Positions 1 through 7,190 of a stretch of DNA of 54,120 bases are shown piece by piece. A program made the position numbers and the translations under genes. The stretch is from Bacteroidota bacterium (GTDB lineage Bacteria > Bacteroidota > Bacteroidia > Chitinophagales > Chitinophagaceae). The notes below the pieces were generated by a model that had not been told where the DNA came from, did no database searches, and saw only the letters and a list, made by a program, of their open reading frames with translations. The stretch lies in assembly GCA_018268105.1 (NCBI GenBank), contig JAFDXG010000091.1:1-54120 (forward strand). Reading direction: 5' to 3'. Positions within the stretch are counted from its first letter, which is position 1. Every line of letters starts with the position of its first letter.

Positions 1-984
1 TCGCAATACAACTTTGAATTTGATTTCAGTGATGTTAAAGGACAGGAAAATATTAAGCGGGCTCTTGAGATAGCTGCAGCAGGCGGTCACAATGCTATCC
101 TGATAGGTCCACCCGGAGCCGGTAAGACTATGCTGGCAAAACGTATACCGTCCATTCTTCCACCACTCACCCTGCAGGAAGCGCTTGAAACTACCAAGAT
201 ACACAGTGTTGCCGGTAAATTACCGGCAGATACCACACTCATTTCCCGGAGACCTTTTCGATCGCCCCATCATACGGTAAGTGATGCTGCCCTGGTAGGG
301 GGAGGCGGTGTGCCACAACCGGGGGAAATTTCTCTTTCGCATAATGGCGTTTTGTTTCTGGACGAATTGCCCGAGTTTAAACGAACTGTACTTGAGGTAA
401 TGCGTCAGCCGATGGAAGAAAGAAAAGTTACTATTTCAAGGGCAAAAATCGCCATCGATTTTCCGGCAAGTTTTATGCTTATTGCCTCTATGAATCCCTG
501 TCCCTGCGGATTTTACAATCATCCGGAGAAAGAATGCAGTTGCCCTCCCGGCGCTGTGCAAAAATACCTGAACAAGATTTCTGGGCCCCTGCTCGACAGG
601 ATTGATTTGCATGTAGAAGTAACCCCGGTATCTTTTTCCGCACTTGCACAACAGAAATCCGGAGAAAGCTCAGAAATAATAAGAGCAAGGGTAATTAAAG
701 CCAGGGAAATTCAGGCAGCACGTTATGAAAATACATCCGGAGTATATTGCAATGCCCAAATGAGTAGCAAAATGCTGAAGGAGATATGCGCTATAGATAC
801 AGCCGGACAAAGCCTTTTGAAGGCTGCGATGGATAAGCTTAACCTTTCTGCAAGGGCTTATGATCGCATACTAAAAGTTGCCCGCACTATTGCCGATCTG
901 GCCGGTGCTGGCACTATTGAGCCTTCATTTCTTGCAGAAGCTATCCAGTATCGGAGCCTCGACAGGGAAGGCTGGGCAGGATAA
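1..984 (+). CDS. ComM/YifB-family Mg-chelatase-like AAA+ ATPase (5' truncated by window edge)
   Basis: The reading frame is open from the first base, so the gene begins outside the window; about 327 codons are visible, the C-terminal two thirds of a usual ~510-residue protein. A Walker A motif (GPPGAGKT, bases ~106-129) is followed by a Walker B-like LFLDELPEF. The stretch [22 protein letters not shown] and the downstream [11 protein letters not shown] are hallmarks of the YifB/ComM branch of magnesium-chelatase-type AAA+ proteins. The C-terminal part ([20 protein letters not shown]) is the Mg_chelatase_C region. ComM in proteobacteria is a hexameric helicase promoting branch migration during natural transformation; the role in Bacteroidota is inferred from family only. 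An internal ATG at 130 lies after the Walker A lysine and is not the start. It converges with the transketolase gene. Confidence 0.93.
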   Translation, partial: SQYNFEFDFSDVKGQENIKRALEIAAAGGHNAILIGPPGAGKTMLAKRIPSILPPLTLQEALETTKIHSVAGKLPADTTLISRRPFRSPHHTVSDAALVGGGGVPQPGEISLSHNGVLFLDELPEFKRTVLEVMRQPMEERKVTISRAKIAIDFPASFMLIASMNPCPCGFYNHPEKECSCPPGAVQKYLNKISGPLLDRIDLHVEVTPVSFSALAQQKSGESSEIIRARVIKAREIQAARYENTSGVYCNAQMSSKMLKEICAIDTAGQSLLKAAMDKLNLSARAYDRILKVARTIADLAGAGTIEPSFLAEAIQYRSLDREGWAG

Positions 985-1013
985 AAAAACAGGCAACCCT
1001 AACAGGTTGCCTG
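984..1013 (-). terminator. Rho-independent terminator of the transketolase gene
   Basis: Bases 990-998 (caggcaacc) and 1005-1013 (ggttgcctg) form a perfect 9-bp stem with a 6-base loop. On the minus strand the stem is followed by a run of T (complement of the A run at about 983-989), which fits an intrinsic terminator for the gene ending at 1039. On the plus strand no T-run follows, so it would act mainly in one direction. Confidence 0.75.
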
Positions 1014-1038
1014 AGATTGCATAAATATTATGAGACAA

Positions 1039-1872
1039 TTAGTAATCTCCCAGAGTTTCAGGAAGCTGGGCAAGCGCTTTTTGCAACTGGTCGTCGTTAG
1101 GTGCTATACCATGCCATTCATGATGTCCTTCCATAAAATCAACCCCCTTACCCATGATGGTGTGCATCATAATGGCTATGGGTTTGCCCTGTCCTGTCAT
1201 GGTTTTTGCCTTATTCAGTGTTGCAATTACTTCATCAATATCATTCCCGTTCATTTGCAATATAGTCCATCCGAAAGCCTCAAACTTTTTGGCTATATCC
1301 CCCAGTGACATTACTTGTTTTGTAGGTCCGTCAATTTGTTGGCCATTCCAGTCTATTGTAGAAATAAGATTATCTACTTTGTGATGGGCAGCAAACATGG
1401 CAGCCTCCCAGTTTTGCCCTTCATCCAATTCACCATCACCATGCAGGGAAAAAACTTGATGACCGTCGCCATTAAGCTTTTTTGCAAGGGCTGCTCCAAT
1501 AGCAACACTCATACCCTGTCCCAAAGAACCAGAAGCTACGCGAATACCCGGCAGATGCTCATGTGTTGCAGGATGACCCTGCAGGCGCGAGTTAAGTTTC
1601 CTAAAAGTATTCAGTTCTTCTATAGGAAAATATCCTGAACGGGCAAGGGTAGCATAAAATACCGGGGAAATATGACCATTTGACAGGAAAAAAAGATCTT
1701 CACCCTTACCATCCATGTGGAAGTCCGGGTTATGTTTCATAATATCAAAGTACAAGGCGGTAAAAAAATCAGCACATCCCAATGATCCCCCGGGATGTCC
1801 GCTCTGACAGGCATGTACCATTCTAACTATATCTCTTCTTATCTGTGTTGCAACAGCTTTTAATTCTGGCAT
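1039..1872 (-). CDS. Transketolase, N-terminal (TPP-binding) subunit
   Basis: This 277-residue protein is the pyrophosphate-binding half of a split transketolase, an enzyme of the non-oxidative pentose phosphate pathway that transfers two-carbon ketol units. It carries the thiamine-diphosphate motif beginning GDGELDEGQ with the closing asparagine in IDWNGQQIDG, plus HPGGSLG near the N terminus and HEWHGIAPND near the C terminus. Full-length transketolases have about 660 residues; the pyrimidine-binding and C-terminal domains are missing here and must come from a partner protein. No such partner lies on either side: upstream is a divergent gene and downstream is a terminator. A TAGCTTTG box lies 26 bases upstream of the ATG. 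The start matches the usual N terminus (ELKAVATQIRRDIVRM). Confidence 0.9.
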   Translation of the reverse strand: MPELKAVATQIRRDIVRMVHACQSGHPGGSLGCADFFTALYFDIMKHNPDFHMDGKGEDLFFLSNGHISPVFYATLARSGYFPIEELNTFRKLNSRLQGHPATHEHLPGIRVASGSLGQGMSVAIGAALAKKLNGDGHQVFSLHGDGELDEGQNWEAAMFAAHHKVDNLISTIDWNGQQIDGPTKQVMSLGDIAKKFEAFGWTILQMNGNDIDEVIATLNKAKTMTGQGKPIAIMMHTIMGKGVDFMEGHHEWHGIAPNDDQLQKALAQLPETLGDY

Positions 1873-1897
1873 AATTATTTCGTTTAAAAAATCTTGC

Positions 1898-1905
1898 CAA
1901 AGCTA
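1898..1905 (-). promoter_or_regulatory. Putative -7 promoter element of the transketolase gene
   Basis: The minus strand reads TAGCTTTG, an exact match to the Bacteroidota -7 consensus TAnnTTTG, 26 bases before the start codon. No good -33 TTTG box is seen at the expected spacing, so the call rests on one half-site and position. Confidence 0.4.
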
Positions 1906-2112
1906 AATGAAAGTTCTTGGAATTATAAGGAGACCGGAAGAATTCAGGAAATATAGTTTTAGAACATAATACTATAAAATGAGGGCAACCGTTTGTTTAT
2001 TTGGAATCTTAAGTGATTATTCGTAATCAAAATGTTAAGAAAGGCTTTTATTTTGAATCAGGTTATATAATCAAAATTATTACCATATTTTCGCACTTCA
2101 AAAAAGCATCTG

Positions 2113-3243
2113 ATGGAAGTTATCCTGTTAGGGGCATTGTTGGCTTTTATAATAACCTATACTGCTATACCTGTAATTATTAATGTAGCCAATTTTAAAA
2201 AGCTATATGATGTGCCCAATGACAGAAAAATTCATGCTACACCTGTCCCCTCGTTAGGAGGACTTGGAATTTTTGCAGGCTTTATTATTGCATGCTTGTT
2301 AGCCATACCATTAGGATCAACTTCTGAATTTCAATATTATTTTGCTGCCGCTCTTGTTATATTTTTTCTAGGATTAAAAGATGATATTCTTGTGCTTACG
2401 CCAATGAAAAAAATAATTGGGCAGGCGATAGCAGCTTTTATTATTATATATAAAGGTGGTATTGAAATTCAGAGTATGCACGGCTTTCTTGGTGTGGAAC
2501 AATTACCTCAGGCAATCGGACTGGCGCTTACCTATCTTACAGTAATTGTTGTTATAAATTCCTTCAATCTGATTGATGGTGTAGATGGTCTGGCAGCGGG
2601 TCTTGGTATATTTACTACGCTATGTTTTGGGATGTATTTTTATATTGCAGCTCAAATACCTTATGCTACTCTTGCATTTGCAATGACAGGAAGCTTGATG
2701 GCTTTTTTAATTTTCAACCGTTCACCGGCAAGGATATTCATGGGGGATACCGGATCATTGTTAATAGGAATGGTCAATGCCATCCTGGTTATTCGTTTTA
2801 TAAATATTGCCGGCACACCCGGTACAACTACAAGCGTTAATGCATCGCCGGCTATAGGAGTAGCCATTCTGATCATACCATTATTTGATACACTTAGGGT
2901 GTTTGCTATCCGTATATTTAACCGCCGGTCGCCGTTTAGCCCCGACCGTAACCATATACACCATATTCTTCTTGACAAGGGTATGAGCCATAAAGCAGTT
3001 AGCCTGGCACTGATCGTTACCAATATCTTTTTTGTAGTTCTGGCATATATCCTGCGCAATATTAATATCAATCTTTTGATACCAATATTATTATGTTGTG
3101 CATTTGCAGCTTTTGCATTTGTCTTTTTCCACAAACCTGCAACCATGCTGATTACCAACGAGCAGGGCGATATAATACAGATCAACACCCGTTCACGTAT
3201 AATGCCCCTTTCTCCGGCAAAAAAAGTAGCAGAACAGAACTAA
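2113..3243 (+). CDS. MraY/WecA-family undecaprenyl-phosphate sugar-1-phosphate transferase (glycosyltransferase family 4)
   Basis: This 376-residue polytopic membrane protein belongs to the polyprenyl-phosphate N-acetylhexosamine-1-phosphate transferases, which load a sugar-1-phosphate onto undecaprenyl phosphate at the inner membrane. Seen motifs are KLYDVPNDRKIHATPVPSLGG near the N terminus, the Mg-binding pair LKDDILVL, NLIDGVDGLAAGLG, and RIFMGDTGSLLIG, then DRNHIHHILLDKGMSH, the HIHH-type motif typical of WecA/TagO/WbpL members rather than true MraY. Hydrophobic segments occur throughout, roughly ten or eleven. It likely starts synthesis of a surface polysaccharide or O-antigen-like glycan. 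It stands alone, 65 bases before frr, with no other glycan genes nearby, so the donor sugar cannot be inferred. Confidence 0.88.
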   Translation: MEVILLGALLAFIITYTAIPVIINVANFKKLYDVPNDRKIHATPVPSLGGLGIFAGFIIACLLAIPLGSTSEFQYYFAAALVIFFLGLKDDILVLTPMKKIIGQAIAAFIIIYKGGIEIQSMHGFLGVEQLPQAIGLALTYLTVIVVINSFNLIDGVDGLAAGLGIFTTLCFGMYFYIAAQIPYATLAFAMTGSLMAFLIFNRSPARIFMGDTGSLLIGMVNAILVIRFINIAGTPGTTTSVNASPAIGVAILIIPLFDTLRVFAIRIFNRRSPFSPDRNHIHHILLDKGMSHKAVSLALIVTNIFFVVLAYILRNININLLIPILLCCAFAAFAFVFFHKPATMLITNEQGDIIQINTRSRIMPLSPAKKVAEQN

Positions 3244-3277
3244 TCATCGGATAGTCTTTTTTATTCATTCCATTCCT

Positions 3278-3285
3278 TAGCTTTG
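3278..3285 (+). promoter_or_regulatory. Putative -7 promoter element of frr
   Basis: TAGCTTTG matches the Bacteroidota -7 consensus exactly and lies 23 bases before the frr ATG. The -33 region has only a T-rich run (3257-3262) and no clear TTTG. This suggests frr has its own promoter apart from the transferase gene upstream. Confidence 0.45.
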
Positions 3286-3308
3286 CTGCGATTAATATTT
3301 ATTTCGGT

Positions 3309-3872
3309 ATGTCAGAAGATGTAAAGCTTATAATGGATATGGCAGAAGATAGTATGCACAGAGCCATCAGCCACCTGGAAATAGAATTAGTGAAAATAAG
3401 AGCGGGCCGTGCAAATCCTCAGATGTTTGATGGATTGGTAGTAGATTACTATGGATCTTCCACACCAATAAACCAGGTAGGGAATATTTCAGTTACGGAT
3501 GCCCGCACCATCACTATCCAGCCCTGGGAGAAAAATATGTTGCAACCGATTGAACGTGCTATAATTGCTGCTAACATGGGTGTAACACCTCAGAACGATG
3601 GTGTTATTATCAGGATTTTTTTACCTGCACTGACAGAAGAAAGGAGAAAAGAACTGGTAAAAAAAGTAAACGCCGAAGGTGAACAATCTAAGGTATCCAT
3701 AAGAAGTGTTCGCAGGGATACGATTGAAGAAATAAAAAAATTGCAAAAAAACGGGTTAAGTGAAGATGAAGGAAAAGATGCTGAAAAAGAAGTTCAGCAA
3801 ATGACCGATAAATATATAGCCCTTATTGATAAACATCTTGCAGCTAAGGAAAAAGAAATTATGGTGGTATAG
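3309..3872 (+). CDS. frr: Ribosome recycling factor
   Basis: The 187-residue product has the length and sequence of ribosome recycling factor, which with EF-G splits the post-termination ribosome. Recognisable stretches are KIRAGRANPQMFDGLVVDYYG, the PINQVGNISVTDARTITIQPW strand region, NMGVTPQNDGVIIRI and the conserved ALTEERRKELVKKVNAEGE helix. The C-terminal helix DAEKEVQQMTDKYIALIDKH completes the three-helix bundle. In many bacteria frr follows pyrH; here it follows a glycan transferase gene. A PPK2 gene follows 44 bases later and may be co-transcribed. Confidence 0.97.
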   Translation: MSEDVKLIMDMAEDSMHRAISHLEIELVKIRAGRANPQMFDGLVVDYYGSSTPINQVGNISVTDARTITIQPWEKNMLQPIERAIIAANMGVTPQNDGVIIRIFLPALTEERRKELVKKVNAEGEQSKVSIRSVRRDTIEEIKKLQKNGLSEDEGKDAEKEVQQMTDKYIALIDKHLAAKEKEIMVV

Positions 3873-3916
3873 CCAACTTTTTTAGATTTATCTGCGACTT
3901 AACCTGATAAACATAT

Positions 3917-4663
3917 ATGCCCCCAATCAAATTAAAAAAGATCAGCACCCGGGCTCCTAAAAGCATCAATAAAAAGAAGACTAAGGACGAAACCGATGGC
4001 ATGCTTTCCGAACTGGATGACTTGCAGAACCTGCTGTTTGCAGAAAATAAGCATTCACTCCTGGTGGTACTGCAGGGAATGGATGCCAGTGGCAAAGACG
4101 GGGCGATAAGAGAAGTCTTCGGAAAATTGAACCCGCAGGGGGTTACGGTACAATCTTATAAAGTGCCTACAGCTGAAGAGTTGTCACATGATTTTCTATG
4201 GCGTATTCATGCTCATGCGCCTGCTAAAGGATTGATACAGGTATTTAACCGCTCTCATTACGAAGATATTCTTGTCACCAGGGTACATAAATGGTGTGAT
4301 GATGATACAGCCAAAAAACGCATGGATGCCATTAACGATTTTGAAAAATTGCTTACCCTACACAACAATACCAGAATTCTTAAATTCTATTTACACATTT
4401 CACCTGAAGAACAGTTGGAACGGTTAAAAGAACGCACCGCCGATCCTAAAAAAATGTGGAAATATAATGAAAAAGATTTTGAAGAAGCAAAGCTGTGGAA
4501 TGAATATATGCGTGTATATGAGGAATGTTTTTCGCATTGCAGTTATGTTCCCTGGCATATTATTCCTACCGACCAAAACTGGTATAAAGAATATCTGATC
4601 ACCAAGAAGGTATATGAAACCCTGAAAGGACTTAATATGAAATATCCCGGGCTAAAAAAGTAA
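3917..4663 (+). CDS. PPK2-family polyphosphate kinase
   Basis: The 248-residue protein matches the PPK2 fold, a P-loop kinase that moves phosphate between polyphosphate and nucleotides. Visible are the Walker A-like loop LQGMDASGKDG, the lid/Walker B region FNRSHYEDILVTRVH, KERTADPKKMWKYNEKDF with basic residues for polyphosphate, and the C-terminal VPWHIIPTDQNWYKEYLI. Single-domain PPK2 proteins of this size may act on nucleoside mono- or diphosphates; subclass and direction cannot be decided by eye. The N-terminal ~20 residues are lysine-rich and low in complexity. The gene sits between frr and mscL on the same strand. Confidence 0.9.
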   Translation: MPPIKLKKISTRAPKSINKKKTKDETDGMLSELDDLQNLLFAENKHSLLVVLQGMDASGKDGAIREVFGKLNPQGVTVQSYKVPTAEELSHDFLWRIHAHAPAKGLIQVFNRSHYEDILVTRVHKWCDDDTAKKRMDAINDFEKLLTLHNNTRILKFYLHISPEEQLERLKERTADPKKMWKYNEKDFEEAKLWNEYMRVYEECFSHCSYVPWHIIPTDQNWYKEYLITKKVYETLKGLNMKYPGLKK

Positions 4664-4774
4664 CTGTACGCTAATGTAAGAGAAGATATCCATATTTGTC
4701 CAGATTTCAATGCCGTCCATAGAAGTATATTCTGTCTATTACAATATATTCGTTAATCAAAAAAATCAACAATC

Positions 4775-5149
4775 ATGGGATTACTAAAGGAATTTAAAGC
4801 GTTCGCTCTGAAAGGTAATGTTATTGATCTTGCTGTAGCAGTGATCATCGGCGCAGCGTTTGGCGCCATCGTTTCTTCACTTGTAGATGATGTTATTACC
4901 CCGTTATTACTGACCCCTGCGTTAAAAGCAGCACATGCAGAAAATCTTGATCAACTGTCATGGGGTGCTGTAAAGTATGGGAAATTTCTTTCTGCAATTA
5001 TCAAATTCGTGGTCATTGCCTTTATATTGTTCCTGTTGATAAAAGGAGCAAAAAGTATGGAAAAAAAGAAAGAAGCCGCACCTCCTCCCGGGCCATCTTC
5101 CACTGATCAACTGCTAATGGAAATCAGGGATGAATTGAAGAAAAGGTAG
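4775..5149 (+). CDS. mscL: Large-conductance mechanosensitive channel
   Basis: The 124-residue protein is MscL, the pentameric tension-gated pore that vents solutes during hypo-osmotic shock. The N-terminal signature FKAFALKGNVIDLAVAVIIG with GAAFGAIVSSLVDDVITPLL covers the amphipathic helix and TM1 pore lining, including the conserved glycine- and alanine-rich constriction. TM2 is FLSAIIKFVVIAFILFLLIK, followed by a charged KGAKSMEKKKE linker and a short cytoplasmic helix. Length is slightly below the 136 residues of the E. coli protein. A TATATTCG box at 4745-4752 could be a -7 element for this gene. Confidence 0.96.
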   Translation: MGLLKEFKAFALKGNVIDLAVAVIIGAAFGAIVSSLVDDVITPLLLTPALKAAHAENLDQLSWGAVKYGKFLSAIIKFVVIAFILFLLIKGAKSMEKKKEAAPPPGPSSTDQLLMEIRDELKKR

Positions 5150-5202
5150 TTCGTTTTAATTGGCATAATTTTTATTTTATACATGGTTCACAACTGAGCA
5201 AA

Positions 5203-5232
5203 TTTGTTGTGATGGCTTTTTATTTACTTTCG
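5203..5232 (+). promoter_or_regulatory. Putative Bacteroidota-type promoter of the DUF3078 gene
   Basis: A TTTG at 5203-5206 (-33) and TACTTTCG at 5225-5232 (-7, one mismatch to TAnnTTTG) are 18 bases apart. The -7 box lies 15 bases before the preferred ATG at 5248, giving a short leader and supporting that start over the ATG at 5209, which would sit upstream of the transcript. Confidence 0.5.
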
Positions 5233-5247
5233 CGAAAAATTTCTACT

Positions 5248-6204
5248 ATGAAAAAAATTACATGGAGCGTTTTTCTATGTTTGTCGTTTATTTATTCTTC
5301 TCAAATATTTGCCCAGGACCAAACGGTAAAAGAGCTGAAGGAAGCGGGTAGCAAAACCATTGCAAAAGATCCGAAAGACACTACTGTTAAAATATGGAAA
5401 ACCGGAGGGTTGCTGAGTGTGAATGTAAACCAGGGAGCATTGAGCAACTGGGCCGCAGGGGGCGACAAATCTTCCTTGTCGGTTGCTTCACTGGTGAGTT
5501 TGTATGCTTTTTATAAAAAAGATAAGCATGTATGGGATAATACACTTGAGCTTGCATACGGTTTAGTGAACACTACCAGCCTGGGTACCCGAAAAGCGGA
5601 TGACAGGATAGACCTCCTCTCCAGGTATGGTTACCAGATCAGTAAAAACCACTGGTATGCAGGCATGTTGTTTAATTTCAGGACGCAGTTTGCAAAAGGA
5701 TACAATTATACGGATGCAAATAAAAAAATAATGACTTCGGATTTTTTTGCCCCGGCATATATAGTGGTTTCACCAAATATCTCATACCAGCCATCAGATA
5801 ATTTTTCCGTGTCGCTGTCTCCTGCCACAGCCAGATGGGTTATTGTAAGTAATGACTCTTTATCCTCTGTGGGTGCGTTCGGGGTTGATCCCGGCAAGAA
5901 GATTCGAACGGAGTTTGGTGCATTTGGTTCTGTTAACTACAAAGCAAAAATCAGTGAAAATGCATCTTACCAGGGCAGACTGGATTTGTTTTCCAATTAC
6001 CTGAAGAATCCACAAAATATCGACCTGTATATGACCAATGTGCTGCTGGTAAAAGTAACAAAGCTGATTACAGTAAGCCTTTCGCTTGATATGATTTATG
6101 ATGACGATGTAAAATCAGTTGATAAAGACGGCAATGTACGAGGCCCCCGTATTCAGTTAAAAGAGTTAATGGGTATTGGGCTATCCTACCGCTTCAAAAA
6201 CTAA
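5248..6204 (+). CDS. DUF3078 domain-containing outer-membrane-like protein
   Basis: The ORF can be read from 5209, but the ATG at 5248 is preferred because it begins a clear signal peptide (MKKITWSVFLCLSFIYSSQIFAQ) and lies just downstream of a promoter-like pair. The mature ~295 residues have alternating hydrophobic/polar strands typical of an outer-membrane beta-barrel, with segments such as WKTGGLLSVNVNQGALSNWAAGG, which is characteristic of the Bacteroidota DUF3078 family. The C terminus ends in an aromatic strand (LMGIGLSYRFKN), as expected for a barrel inserted by BamA. Function is unknown. A terminator hairpin follows the stop codon, so it is probably a single-gene unit. Confidence 0.8.
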   Translation: MKKITWSVFLCLSFIYSSQIFAQDQTVKELKEAGSKTIAKDPKDTTVKIWKTGGLLSVNVNQGALSNWAAGGDKSSLSVASLVSLYAFYKKDKHVWDNTLELAYGLVNTTSLGTRKADDRIDLLSRYGYQISKNHWYAGMLFNFRTQFAKGYNYTDANKKIMTSDFFAPAYIVVSPNISYQPSDNFSVSLSPATARWVIVSNDSLSSVGAFGVDPGKKIRTEFGAFGSVNYKAKISENASYQGRLDLFSNYLKNPQNIDLYMTNVLLVKVTKLITVSLSLDMIYDDDVKSVDKDGNVRGPRIQLKELMGIGLSYRFKN

Positions 6205-6220
6205 TTTCTTTCATACATTT

Positions 6221-6268
6221 GTTGCGTCCCGCACCGGTTATTTATAACCTGCGGGACGTAACCTTTTT
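6221..6268 (+). terminator. Intrinsic terminator after the DUF3078 gene
   Basis: Bases 6221-6233 pair with 6250-6262 (core cgtcccgca / tgcgggacg), continued after a 2-base bulge by ggtta / taacc around a 4-base loop, and followed by five T at 6264-6268. This is a strong stem with a T-run. It ends only 11 bases before the GTG start of scpA, and a TACATTTG box overlaps its left edge. Confidence 0.75.
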
Positions 6269-6279
6269 AAACAGTTACA

Positions 6280-7068
6280 GTGAATACAGAATCATATCAG
6301 ATTAAACTCCCCCAGTTCCAAGGCCCATTTGATTTGTTGCTCTTTTTTATTGAAAGAGATGAACTGGATATTTACGACATACAAATATCAAAGATCATAA
6401 ATGATTTTATGAACTTTATGCACAATGCCCAGGAGCTAAATATAGAACTGAGCAGCGAGTTCATCCTGTTTGTATCTACATTAATGCGCATTAAGGCAAA
6501 GATGTTGCTGCCCCGAAAAGAACTGGATGCCCAGGGCAATGAAATAGACCCGCGTCAGGAACTGGTAGATAAAATTCTTGAATATAAAAGATTTAAAGAA
6601 GCTTCCCTTCAAATGGCTGAAATGGAAGCTATGCGTATGCTGATGGTGAAAAGAGGTAATATTCAGAAAGAAATTACTCAGATCGGGGAAGAAGCGGGTG
6701 AAGGCACAGAGATACAAACCATTACCATGTTTAAGCTGATGAAAGCTTTTGAAAAGGTAATGCAAAAAATGTATGACCGAAACAACAAACCCCAGCACGT
6801 TGTATATAGCTATAATTATACCATGGAGGGCAGCAGGGAATATATGTTGGATATGGTGAAGAATGAGAAAACCGTAACCTTTGAAAACGTCTTTAAAATT
6901 TGCGAAAACCGAATACATGCAATCTTTCTATTCCTGTCTATGCTCGAGCTTGTTCAACAAAAATATATGACTCTTATTACAGGTGAAGGACGCAATAATT
7001 TTATCATTGAGTGGAATGAACATCGCGAAGAGGATATTGCAGCGGATATTCCTTCTATAGAAGAATAG
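6280..7068 (+). CDS. scpA: Segregation and condensation protein A
   Basis: The 262-residue protein is ScpA, the kleisin subunit that bridges SMC heads with ScpB in chromosome condensation. The N-terminal signature KLPQFQGPFDLLLFFIERDELDIYDI is diagnostic, followed by ELSSEFILFVSTLMRIKAKMLLP and LVDKILEYKRFKEASLQMAEME. The C-terminal winged-helix region (ENRIHAIFLFLSMLELVQQKYM) binds SMC. Translation is assigned to a GTG at 6280, because the family N terminus begins just there and no earlier in-frame start is evident. scpB is not in the window. The terminator immediately upstream means expression depends on read-through or on a promoter overlapping that hairpin. Confidence 0.95.
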   Translation: MNTESYQIKLPQFQGPFDLLLFFIERDELDIYDIQISKIINDFMNFMHNAQELNIELSSEFILFVSTLMRIKAKMLLPRKELDAQGNEIDPRQELVDKILEYKRFKEASLQMAEMEAMRMLMVKRGNIQKEITQIGEEAGEGTEIQTITMFKLMKAFEKVMQKMYDRNNKPQHVVYSYNYTMEGSREYMLDMVKNEKTVTFENVFKICENRIHAIFLFLSMLELVQQKYMTLITGEGRNNFIIEWNEHREEDIAADIPSIEE

Positions 7069-7190
7069 TTACCATCACCAGTTATATTAGTCGGCAATAT
7101 TTAGACTTTAGTTTGTTAAGATCAATTTAAAGCCTGCTTTAGCCGAAGTTTCTATTTGTATTTTACAATTGCAAAACTAAATCCCGGATA

